A stretch of DNA of 64,000 nt from Macrobrachium rosenbergii (lineage: Eukaryota > Arthropoda > Malacostraca > Decapoda > Palaemonidae): NCBI RefSeq assembly GCF_040412425.1, contig NC_089749.1, positions 37,178,070 through 37,242,069 of the forward strand, in the 5' to 3' direction. The notes under the pieces were generated by a model, which saw only the letters and a list, made by a program, of their open reading frames with translations, had not been told where the DNA came from and made no database searches. Shown piece after piece: positions 52,701 through 61,715 of the stretch (position 1 is its first letter; each line of letters starts with the position of its first letter). A program made the position numbers and the translations under genes.

Positions 52701-53590
52701 GTTCCCGGGGATGAACCTTCTGGAGCAGATTGACCATCCCAGGAATTGGACGGCCTGACGCAGGTAGGGTGGGAACCTGGTGACGGCTGCGACCTTTGAT
52801 GCGAGCGGCGGATGCCATCCGGGGATATCTTGTGGCCTAGGAAGTCAGCTTTTTCGACGCTGAAGGGAACTTGTCGAATCGGATGACTAGGCCATTCTCC
52901 TGAAGGCACTGGGACCACCCAGATGGCCGCATGTGTTCTTTGTGGGACCTGGAAAAATTAGGATGTCATCAATGCGCAGACGCAGAAGTTCAGGTCCCAG
53001 GATGCTGTCCATCAGCCTCTGGTATTTTTCTAAACCTTCCTCAGGCCGAAGGTGGAGAAGACTGCATTGCCGTATCTACCCGAAGGGCATAATGATGGCG
53101 GTTTTTATGAATATCCTCTGGAGCAACTGGTACCTGGGTAAGATTTTTGGATCTAATTTAGAGAATATTTTGGCCCCTGTGAAAGGAGGCTGTGAGATCT
53201 TGCATGTTTGGCAATGGGTAATGATCAGGTTCAGTTGCGGTTGAGCCACCTGCTTAGTCGCTGCAGGGTCTCCAGGAACCATCATGTGGAGGAGAAACCA
53301 CAGGCTGGAGGCCTTTTGCATATATCAACCCATCCGCTCCATCTGACGGGTTGCTTGGCCTCCTGAAGGCGCCAGTGGGGGGCCTCTGGACCTTTGCATG
53401 TGCTGGGGCCCTTCGTTTTGATGTGGTGGTAGATTCCATGCTTTGCTGGGGCTCCAGGTACCTGGCGCAGCTCGAGCTTGAACACGTCGGGGAGCTCCTT
53501 CAGCAGCTGGGCGTACTGGTGTGGGGTGACGGAGCAGATGGTGGGCACACTGGGTCCCAACCAGGGGAGGAGGACTGGCAAGAGTTATGT
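52700..53590 (-). pseudogene. pol: Element I reverse transcriptase
   Basis: HQYAQLLKELPDVFKLELRQ starts the domain (frame 53581-53282). FTGAKIFSKLDPKILPRYQL corresponds to the motif A region with changes. The YxDD region near 52975 reads RIDD in a shifted frame. VPFSVEKADFLGHKISPDGI follows. It is more decayed than RT in D, H or K. Confidence 0.75.
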
Positions 53591-54105
53591 CTAGGAGTCC
53601 TTTCTTTCCTGACGTCGACTGCCAGCCTGAAGTGGGCGAGGATATCCGCGCCCAGTAGTGGGGTCCTTACGTCTGCAACGATGAAGTTCCATGAATATCT
53701 CTGGCCAAGGATGGAGATCGATAGGAGCCTGGTGCCGTGGGAGAGGATGGGGGACCCGTTGGCGGCTGTCAGGAAGGCAGCCGGGTCTGGCGGGTGCTTG
53801 CGGTCCTCCCTGGACGGTGGAAACACTGATCGGACGGCTCCAGTGTCGACCAACATCATCCTGCCAGAGATGGTATCGTGGGCGTGAAACCCATTGCTTT
53901 GGGCTCCTGGGTTCCTCTGCTGCCATGGCGGCCTGTTCTGATGGCCGCCACCTCCCCTGTTTTTGGATGGGCGAAGGAGCAGGGGTTGGCAGTTCCGGGC
54001 ATCCCTTGCCATACCGCTGGTGGTAGTAGCAAGGCCCGGTGGGTTCTTCTTGTAGTGGTACAGTGGCCACCTTCTGGTGACGGCGTTGATCTCCTCTGCA
54101 CACAA
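53500..54105 (-). pseudogene. pol: Element I protease and Gag C-terminus
   Basis: A 201-codon frame. After a Gag tail with ARDARNCQP (CHCC motif remnant; CYYHQRYGK lies in the next frame) comes MMLVDTGAVRSVFPPSRED, catalytic Asp intact. VADVRTPLLGADILAHFRLA follows. Confidence 0.8.
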
Positions 54106-54556
54106 AACTCCGGCTGGAGGGAAATGGGGTTTGTGGGCGTGGATACCCTCTTGCTGCCCTTGTTCAATCTGTCAGCCACTGCGCGGTCTTAACGTGGGTC
54201 CTTCGAGCGGCATGGTGTTTAGGGGTCGAGGACCTGAGTTTGGACCTCCAGGAGAGGCTGACGGAGGAGGATTTCCCTTGATAGGCTGATCTCGGACCAC
54301 CTATTGGTGCTGTCCATGCCTGGAAGGTGAGGAGTCCTGGATCACGCCCCAAGTCTCCAGGATGTTCTGGTCACGCCCGGGCTGGTGACAAGGTCAAGGG
54401 CAAGAGAAATGCCCTCTCGGAGATCGGCAGAGAGCAGGTCTCGACGAGGAGGTTTTTAGATTCTGGTAGGTGACAGGGCATGTGGCTGACATCCACGGGA
54501 CAAGCTTTTTTGTAGACGTCTTCCGACAGGGGCGTTGATGACGTATCAATATTGTA
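54106..54556 (-). pseudogene. gag: Element I gag, second part
   Basis: Resumes right after H: IDTSSTPLSEDVYKKACPVD (decayed VLNALPEDVYNKL-type segment) and ETCSLPISERAFLLPL. The rest is frameshifted. It ends just before the protease frame. Confidence 0.65.
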
Positions 54557-54560
54557 GTAC

Positions 54561-54991
54561 TGTAAAGTCACCAATTCAGCGCCAGGATAGTGTTTCGTGC
54601 AGTGATGCAGCGCCATTAATTAAAAGTCTCCGCTGAGCTTGTTTTCTTTGGTGACTTCCCGTTTTCTTCAAGCTAAATTAGTCACGCCTAAAACGTGCCA
54701 GGTCACGCATTTTAATCATTTTTACTTTATGGTATTTATACGAATGTCACACATTGTGTATCACATGTTTCTTCATTCACAGGCATCAAGACTGTATCTA
54801 TATTGTGTCTCTGTATGTTTTCGTATTGTAATTGTACTCGTTCACTGCATATTATTGTTTATTGTTTTGACCTCAGGTCACAGTCAATTCCATTGTCTCT
54901 CACGGCCCGGCGTCAGTCGGCCGCAATATAAGCCCTGGAACTGTAATAAATCAGCAGTAACCTTTACCTGCTCGTTTCTTTGACACCTGCA
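54561..54991 (+). repeat. Element H 5' LTR
   Basis: 431 bp, TGTAAAGTCACCA to CACCTGCA; AATAAA in CTGTAATAAATC. Confidence 0.9.
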
Positions 54992-54992
54992 G

Positions 54993-55223
54993 TGGTGACC
55001 CCGGAGTATCCCGGGCCATTAGCGGACTCACACGGCGACTCAGTCTTGGCTCCAGGATTTCTCCAAAAACGCTCTTAGCGGCCTAAACACGCGCTGTAAC
55101 CAGCGTTTGAGCGTGCTGACTCTCGTCGGGCGTACCCACCAGCGTCACTAAGCGGAACCACACGGCGCACGAAAGTGCGTACTGACGCGTTGTCCTTTTC
55201 CAGTAAGGGGGTCAAAGAGCGGC
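54993..55223 (+). promoter_or_regulatory. Element H PBS and leader motif array (3 copies)
   Basis: PBS TGGTGACCCCGGAG at 54993. Motifs at 55016-55036 (CATTAGCGGACTCACACGGC), 55072-55094 and 55145-55166. GGCGCACGAAAGTGCG follows the third and can form a hairpin (GCAC/GTGC). Confidence 0.8.
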
Positions 55224-56110
55224 ATGGACGCGGATATCCTCCTTCATGCAGTTAAACGCGACCCGGACTCCGAGGTTTACCTACCTCCCATCACAGCCGC
55301 GCCCGCCCCCGCATCGAGGCCCTCCCGCAACTCCACACCAGCGCCCGAACACACGACGGCCGGGCAACACAATCGCGGGCCGCCACCCTAAAGCTGCCGC
55401 CGTTTGGGCAACCCATTGAGGTGGCTGCGCGGGGTGGAGAGCCACTTCAGAATCGCGGACCTCACGGACGAAATCCTACAGGCCGACACAGTGCTCAACG
55501 CCCTTCCGGAGGACGTGTACAACAAACTCATCTCGCGGAACCGAAACACTCACCTCACATACAGCACCACAAAAAGTTCCTCCTCGAAGCTTGCTCCCTG
55601 CCCATCGCCGAAGTGCCGATGGGCCGCCCGTGCTATCGACCTTGCCAATAATCCACGCCACGACCTCAATCCAAGAGACGCTTGGGGGCATGGTCGTAGA
55701 TCTCCTGTCAACACCAGTCTTGGGTGGCACGTAACAAGCGGCAGGAGATAAGCCAGGTTTTTTTCTTGCCAACTCCTCCGGAAGTACGCAACCAGATCGC
55801 TCACCCCTACACCATGCCTGTCGAGGACCTCATTGAGGCGGCACAACACCTCACAGACTCCGTCAAGGCTTCACAGCGGCTAAAACCGGCCACTCAGCCG
55901 GTCAGCTCCGTCCAGCCTGAAGAGGACGTTAAGCAGCCCGTCAACGCCATCGCCAATTTTGTCCACCGAACCACAGTAGACGGTGGTCCCCGGGCTTCTG
56001 TCGCTATCACAAGTGGTTCGGAAAGGACGCCCGGAACTGCCTGCCGCCCTGCTTTCAACCGTTCAAAAAGCGGGGTGGCGGCCAGCAGGACAGGCCGCCA
56101 TGGCAGCCGA
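55224..56110 (+). pseudogene. gag: Element H gag
   Basis: ATG 55224, MDADILLHAVKRDPD. Gag core in frame 55404-55751: WLRGVESHFRIADLTDEILQ and LNALPEDVYNKL. Then YTMPVEDLIEAAQHLTDSVK in frame 55724-56263. CRYHKWFGKDARNCLPPC is intact in a neighbouring frame near 56000-56053, a C-x2-H-x9-C-x3-C motif. At least three frame shifts relative to D. Confidence 0.8.
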
Positions 56111-56540
56111 AGAACCCAGGGCCTCAAAAAAGTAGGTTTCTGGATCCGCGACACCGTCTCCGGCAGGATGATGCTGGTCGACACAGGAGCCTTCAAGTCG
56201 GTCTTCCCAGCATCCAGAGAGGACCGCAACCAGACACCAGACCCGGCCGCCTTCCTGATGTGACAACTGTCCTCTTATGCCAACGGCTCCTGTCCACTCC
56301 TGGGGCGATTTTCGCTGGCGTGAACCCCACTCTCGGCCTGCTAGTCGACGTGGGCGCCAGCGCCTCCCTCGATACCGACTCCTGCCGGTCTCTCCCGTTA
56401 ACGGCGGGACCCAGACCCACCATCAGCGCCCGTCGCCCCCCATTGCAGTACGCACACCTTCTGTCGGAGTTCCCTGAGGTGTTTAAGCCCGAGCTTCGCC
56501 AAGTCCCGGGGCCCCAGCCAAGCACGGCATATACCACCAT
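56110..56540 (+). pseudogene. pol: Element H protease
   Basis: MMLVDTGAFKSVFPASRED, catalytic Asp at 56179. The frame stops at 56261 in AAFLM. The later part (LGLLVDVGA-like) is in frames near 56260-56400, with a segment apparently lost compared with I. Confidence 0.75.
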
Positions 56541-57350
56541 ATAGTGACTAAAGGGCCCCGACACATGCGAAGTTCCGCAGGCTTCCCCTCAGCGCCTTCA
56601 GGAGGCGAAAAAGCATTCATTAGATGGAACGGATGGGCATCTGCAGGAAAGCCTCCAGTCCATGGGCCTCCCCCTCCACATGGTGCAGAAACCGGACGGC
56701 TCCTGGAGACCCTGCGGCGACTACAGACGGCTCAACATTGCAACGGAGCCCGACCACTACCCTCTGCCCAATATGCAAGACCTCACGGCCTCCTTTCACG
56801 GGGCCAAAATATTCACTAAATTGGACCTTCTTAAATCTTATTTTCAGGTACCTGTTGCGCCAGAGGACATACCAAAGACAGCCATCATCACGCCCTTCGG
56901 GTCCTATGTGTTCGCCTTCTCCACTTTCGGGCTGAGGAATGCCGGGCCACCTTCCAGCGGCTCATGGACAGCATCCTGGGGACCTAAAATTCTCGTCTGC
57001 TACGTCGACGACATTCTCATATTTTCCAGGTCTCACAGCGAACACCAAAGGCACATCAAAGCAGTCCTCCAGCGCCTCCAAGAAAACGGCCTCGTCGTCC
57101 GTTTTGACAAGTGTACATTCGGCGTCCAGAAAGCAGATGTTCCTGGGTCACGAGGTATCTCCGACAGGCGTCCGCCCTCTTACATCGAAAAGTGGCAGCC
57201 GTAGCAAAGTTCCCGACACCCACCTCCATCAAGGCCGTCCAGGAGTTCCTTGGGATGGTAAACTTCTACAGGCGCTTCATCCCGGGATCGCGCACACCAC
57301 GGCCCCTGACGGAAGTCCTAAAAGGTCAACTTTAGTCCCTGTCTTGGGGA
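56460..57350 (+). pseudogene. pol: Element H reverse transcriptase
   Basis: Frame 56662-57204: LPLHMVQKPDGSWRPCGDYR, FTKLDLLKSYFQV (Asp), TPFGSYVFAFSTFGLRNAG and VCYVDDILIFSRSHSEHQ with intact YVDD (57001-57012). [20 protein letters not shown] follows. The thumb [15 protein letters not shown] is in frame 57111-57335. Confidence 0.85.
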
Positions 57351-57800
57351 CCCAGCCAGCAGCAGGCCTTTTCCCGGACGAAAGGCCGCCCTCACCAAGG
57401 CAACAAGCCTTGGCACACCAGATCCCAAGGCTCCCTCCAGCTGACGACAGACGCCAGTAACGTTGCCTGCGGTGCTGTTCTGGAGCAAATCATCAACGGC
57501 GCCCCCAGCCCATCGCCTTCTTCAGCAAGAAGTTCAATCCCGCAGAGTCCCGATACAGCACCTTCGACAGGGAACTCTGCGCGATGTACCGCAGTTCGGC
57601 ACTTCAAGTTCCTCCTGGAGGGGACGCCCTTCACAATCTTCACAGACCACCAGCCACTGGTTCACGCTTTCACGAAGCAGGGGACGCGATGGTCTTCCAG
57701 ACAGCAGCGCCACCTCTCAGCCATAGCGAAATTTACCTGTTCCGTCAGGTACCTCCCCTGGCAAGAAAAATCCGTAGCAGACGCCCTCTCCAGAGTCGAG
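57350..57800 (+). pseudogene. pol: Element H RNase H
   Basis: LTTDASNVACGAVLEQI can be read near 57440-57490. FDRELCAMYRSSALQVPPGG at 57566-57630 shows a frame change after the catalytic Glu. TDHQPLVHAF and FTCSVRYLPG are in further frames. Confidence 0.75.
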
Positions 57801-59120
57801 TTGAACGCAGTGCAGCTTGGTGTAGATTACCAGGACCTTGCCAGAGAACAGGCCGCTGACCCAGAAACCCCAGCATACCGCACCGCCATCACATCCCTCA
57901 AGTGGCGGGACGTGACCCTCGCCCCCGAGGCCCCAGCCTGCTCTGTGACATCAGCACAGGCCAGCCCCCCCCTTTGGTTCCAGCCTCACGCCGCCGCCAG
58001 GTATTTGACATCATCCACGGCCTCTCACCCCCTCCGGCAGGACCACGCCAAACTGCTTTCAAAAAGTTCGTCTGGCACGGGGTGCAAAAGGACGCCACAG
58101 CCTGGGCAAAACAGTGCCTGCAGTGCCAGACCAGTAAAGTGGGTCGTCACACGCAGTCGGGGTAGGCGAGTTCCCACAGCCAGGGCGCCGCTTCGGCCAC
58201 ATCCACATCGACGTCGTCGGGCCCCTTCCCCCATCAGGCGGATCCAGATACCTCCTCACGGTGGTAGACCGTTCAACGAGGTGGCCCGAAGCCACGCCCA
58301 TGCAAGAAGCCACCGCCAGCGCGTGCGCCGAGGCCCTGCTCTCCAGTTGGGTTAGCCCGCCGGCGTCCCGGACCACATCACAACCGACAGGGCCCCGCTT
58401 TCCTCTCCGAGCTGTGGTCTGCCCTGGCTCAACTGCTGGGAACCACGCACCACACCACCACAGCGTACAACCCAGCGGCCAACGGCCTGGTTGAACGGTT
58501 CCACAGGTCCCAAAGTCATCCCTCATGGCCGCTGCACCGCCGAGGACTGGAAACATCAGCTGCCGTGGGTCCTCCTCGGGTTGAGGACCGCCCCAGAGCC
58601 GACGGCACCCCATCCGCAGCTGAACAAACCTATGGGGAACCCCTCGTGGTGCCGGGAGAGCTCGTGACGGATGATCGCCACTCCCCATCTCTGCAGAGGC
58701 TCCGCGACGTGGCGGCAAGTTCGCCCCTTGCAGGCGCTCATACATCGACAGAGCAACCACCTTCGTGCCGCCACAGCTGTCATCCGCCACCCACGTCTTC
58801 GTCAGAGTCGACGCCGTCCCGTCCACCACTAACTAAGCCCTGGGGGGACCCTTCCGCGTGCTGGAACGGAACAACAAAGGCGTTCCGGCTGGCACTTCCA
58901 GGCAGGAACGACTGGGTTTCCATAGACCGGCTAAAGCCCGCCTTCCTGTCGGAGAGTCCCGGCAGCGTCGCAGCACCCCTTCCGCCCAAACGCACTCCAG
59001 CACGCCCTCACCACCGCAGGTGCGGCCGCCCCAGGAAGGGACCGCCAAACAGCAGCCTCACAGGCGGGAGGCCCTCAGTTATCCTCAAGGAGCCGCGGCA
59101 CCCTTCAGCGTCCCACCAGG
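57801..59120 (+). pseudogene. pol: Element H integrase
   Basis: Frame 57801: VQLGVDYQDLAREQAADPET. Frame 57902-58165: HGLSPPPAGPR, the damaged finger start, and WAKQCLQCQTSKVGRHTQSG, its intact end at the site where D carries E. Core: VVDRSTRWPEATPMQEA (Asp) in frame 58261, and TAYNPAANGLVERFHR in another. C-terminus in frame 58565-59215: FRLALPGRNDWVSIDRLKPA. The second catalytic Asp region is frameshifted near 58380. Confidence 0.8.
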
Positions 59121-59127
59121 TACAGGG

Positions 59128-59163
59128 ATTAATCAGACGCGTCCCTCGTCTTGGGGGAGTATT
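59128..59163 (+). promoter_or_regulatory. Element H polypurine tract block
   Basis: GATTAATCAGACG then GTCTTGGGGGAGTATT directly before the LTR, as in A and D. Confidence 0.85.
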
Positions 59164-59584
59164 TGTAAAGTCACCACCCGGCGCCAGGATAGTGTTTCGT
59201 GGCGCCATTAATTAAGTCTCCGCTGAGCTTGTTTTCTTTGGTGACTTCCCGTTTTCTTCAAGCTAAATTAGTCACGCCTAAAACGTGCCAGGTCACGCAT
59301 TTTAATCATTTTTACTTTATGGTATTTATACGAATGTCACACATTGTGTATCACATGTTTCTTCATTCACAGGCATCAAGACTGTATCTATATTGTGTCT
59401 CTGTATGTTTCGTATTGTAATTCGTACTCGTTCACTGCATATTATTGTTTATTGTTTCGACCTCAGGTCACAGTCAATTCCATTGTCTCTCACGGCCCGG
59501 CGTCAGTCGGCCGCAATATAAGCCGCCTGGATCTGTAATAAATCAGCAGTAACCTTTACCTGCTCGTTTCTTTGACACCTTACA
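59164..59584 (+). repeat. Element H 3' LTR
   Basis: 421 bp ending CACCTTACA, followed by GTAC. Confidence 0.9.
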
Positions 59585-59852
59585 GTACCTCGTCCGTGAG
59601 TCCCGCCAGTTTGAACTGTCCCTCGACCCTATATAACCATGATGATGGGTTGCCGTGCGTGAAGGGTGGCAATTTTATGGTGAGGGCGGCTTTAGTTTGT
59701 TCCAGCGAGATGGGCAGCGCGTGGGGTGTGGGTAGCAGTGTGGAGGAGCGCGTGATTCTTGGCACGGGGGAGGGCGCGGGCGCAACGTGCGGTAGGTAGA
59801 TATCTGAGTCCCCGAAGTTCGCGGTTAACTGTACGTGGGAGAGAATGTCCAA
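59585..59852 (-). pseudogene. gag: Element I gag, first part
   Basis: Minus-strand frame from ATG 59852: MDILSHVQLTANFGDSDIYL, Pro/Arg-rich, then ALTIKLPPFTHGNPSSWLYR and AGLTDEVL. It is cut by H at the GTAC duplication and continues at 54556. A second ATG at 59864 is possible. Confidence 0.8.
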
Positions 59853-60092
59853 TGTCCATGCTTACTCTTGCCCTCTTAATTGGAGTGGGGTACTCCCGTC
59901 AATACGCACTTGGGAGCACGCCGCGTGGGTCCGCTAATGACGCTAGTGATTTGCCGACTAGAGTCAGCATGCCCGAACGCTGGTTACAGCGCCGTATTTA
60001 GTCCGCTAGGGGCATGGGGTAGTTCATGGAGCCAAGACTAGGTCGCCGTCTGAGTCCGCTAATGGCTCTGGGAACCACTCTAGGGTCACCAC
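59853..60092 (-). promoter_or_regulatory. Element I PBS and leader motif array (3 copies)
   Basis: Antisense PBS TGGTGACCCTAGAG just inside the LTR. Motif copies at 60045-60066 (CATTAGCGGACTCAGACGGC), 59991-60011 and 59920-59941. Confidence 0.8.
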
Positions 60093-60476
60093 TTTAAGAG
60101 GTGCAAAAGAAATGTGCAGGAGAAAAGGTACTGCTACTTTATTGGAGACGCAGGCCGTTTATATATCGGCGGACTGACGTCACACAAAGGAATACAATGG
60201 AACCTCGGTGACCTGAGGTCAATTACACTTGACAATAATTACAATGCATAAATACAATGCATAAATATAAAGAAAATGGACAATGACCGACATGACAACA
60301 TTCTAATACATGTACGAAAGTGACAGATACAAAATAAATTAATAACAGGTACAAATTTACATAGAAAAACATGGCTGGTTCGATGTGGCTGATTTTGCTA
60401 ACCTGATCCTATAGGAGTGAAATTGAAAGAAAATGGGTCGCTCATCATAGAAGACTCATTCAGCGGAGACTTTACA
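60093..60476 (-). repeat. Element I 5' LTR
   Basis: 384 bp, closely similar to 50450-50828. Contains a direct repeat AATGCATAAATACAATGCAT near 60242. Confidence 0.9.
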
Positions 60477-60990
60477 GGTCCTCCTTGGGCTGAGGACTGC
60501 CCCCAGAGCCAACGGTGACCTGTCCACAGCAGAAAAGGTTTACGGGGAGTCCCTCGTAGTCCCGGGCAAACTCATCATGGAGGACCGGGATGACCTAACA
60601 ATGCAGAGGCTCCGCGACAGGCTTGGGAAGTTCACCCCCTGCCGTCGGACATATACCAGCAGGGCATCCCCCTTCGTGCCTCCTGGTCTATCCTCCGCCA
60701 CCCACGTCTTCGTCAGGAACGATGTCGTACGCCCACCCTTAACCAGGCCCTTTCCTCATACTGGAGAGAAACAAGACGGCATCTCAAGCCCACATTCCTG
60801 GAGGAAGGCGTTGGGGGCACTTCCCAAAGCCCCCGCAGGAGGTGGCGCCCCTCAGCCCACCCCGCCTGTAAGAAAACCTCGTGGGTGCCCCTAAGGCCCC
60901 AGGTCTGGGCAGGAGAGCAATCCAACACTCCCATCCGCAGGGCACCAGAGAAGTCAAACACACCCCCAGCTGGCATCGAGAAGGCGCGCC
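60477..60990 (+). pseudogene. pol: Element J integrase C-terminus
   Basis: Resumes after I: VLLGLRTAPRANGDLSTAEK (read across the start), then frame 60577-60894 with MQRLRDRLGKFTPCRRTYTS and SSATHVFVRNDVVRPPLTRP. The GPY/F segment expected next is mostly deleted near 60750. A Pro-rich tail follows. Confidence 0.8.
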
Positions 60991-61017
60991 CCTCTCCGCC
61001 ACCCCAGCAGATACCTG

Positions 61018-61059
61018 CTTTGATCAGACATTACCTATGCCTGGGTGGGGGGGGGTTAT
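61018..61059 (+). promoter_or_regulatory. Element J polypurine tract
   Basis: GATCAGACATTACC then GCCTGGGTGGGGGGGGGTTAT before the LTR. It keeps the ATCAGAC…CTGGG…TATT layout of D and H but with a longer G run. Confidence 0.7.
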
Positions 61060-61715
61060 TGTAAAGTCCCCACTCAACAGGTTCTCTATGGTGAACCTCC
61101 CATTTTCTACGGTGCCTTCACAGCTGACCCGAGGTCGCACTTACACAACCTTATTATCATTATTGTGATTTGTATATTTATTATCTGCTCATTTGCCCTT
61201 ATACATAGTATATGTGTCAGAGTATTTTTTGTGTCCAATCAGCTCTTGTTAATCATCATGTTGTCTATATGTACCTGTCCTGTTTTGGGTAGAGAAATAG
61301 TTTGACCTCGGGTCACTGTAAATTTTGTACTGACACCTGCGTATACGCCGACGTCCGCACGCCTCTTCATAAGCAGGTCACTTCATCAATAAACTTACGG
61401 GCTGCTCTAGGAGCAAGAGCCCGTGCTGGCACAAGGCCAGCTAAATCTGAAACAACAACATCAATAAACTGTTACGGGCTGCTCTCAGAGCAAGAGCCCG
61501 TGCTGGCACAAGGCCAGCTAAATCTGAAACAACAACATCAATAAACTGTTACGGTCTGCTCTCAGAGCAAGAGCCCGTGCTGGCACAAGGCCAGCTAAAT
61601 CTGAAACAACAAACAACAACTTAATAAACTTCACAAGGCCAGCTAAATCTTGAAACAACAACATCAATAAACTAGCAGTACTTGTCTTCCTGCTCTGTCT
61701 TTAGCACCTCTCACA
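61060..61715 (+). repeat. Element J 3' LTR with tandem hairpin units
   Basis: TGTAAAGTCCCCACTC to CACCTCTCACA. It shares GACCTCGGGTCA with the LTRs of I and L. About 265 bp of it is tandem hairpin units. Confidence 0.75.
61395..61662 (+). repeat. Tandem array of two-hairpin units
   Basis: Three complete units starting TTACGG(G/T)CTGCTCT at 61395, 61472 and 61549, with a period of 77 bp. A fourth, shortened one lies at 61631-61662. Each ends in AAACAACAA and is separated by ATCAATAAACT, the presumed target around the poly(A) signal. Confidence 0.85.

Larger units (their letters stand above)
54561..59584 (+). mobile_element. Ty3/Gypsy retrotransposon H
   Basis: Full-length plus-strand copy of the D family inside the gag of I, with duplication GTAC (54557-54560, 59585-59588). 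LTRs are 54561-54991 and 59164-59584. The LTRs differ mainly by short indels rather than substitutions, which hints at recent insertion plus sequence errors. All domains are present, from leader array to integrase. Confidence 0.9.
50450..60476 (-). mobile_element. Ty3/Gypsy retrotransposon I, containing H
   Basis: Minus-strand element in the integrase of J, duplication GGTC on both sides. LTRs are 60093-60476 and 50450-50828. The first base pair of the expected TGTAAGAGG edge is TT in both LTRs. The order is PBS, three leader motifs, gag (split by H), protease, RT, RNase H, integrase, PPT. More frameshifts than D or H. Confidence 0.9.
48304..61715 (+). mobile_element. Ty3/Gypsy retrotransposon J, 5'-truncated, containing I and H
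   Basis: Starts abruptly in the RT N-terminal linker next to an A-family LTR; the 5' LTR, leader, gag and protease are missing. RT, RNase H and integrase run to 50449. Element I then interrupts, and integrase resumes at 60477. The 3' LTR is at 61060-61715. I lies between GGTC duplications (50446-50449, 60477-60480) in the middle of LPWV…LLGLRT of the integrase C-terminus. Confidence 0.85.

Noticed and set aside
58059..58829. 256-codon minus-strand open frame
   Set aside because: It is antisense to the integrase of H; composition and position mark it as a shadow of the real coding strand.
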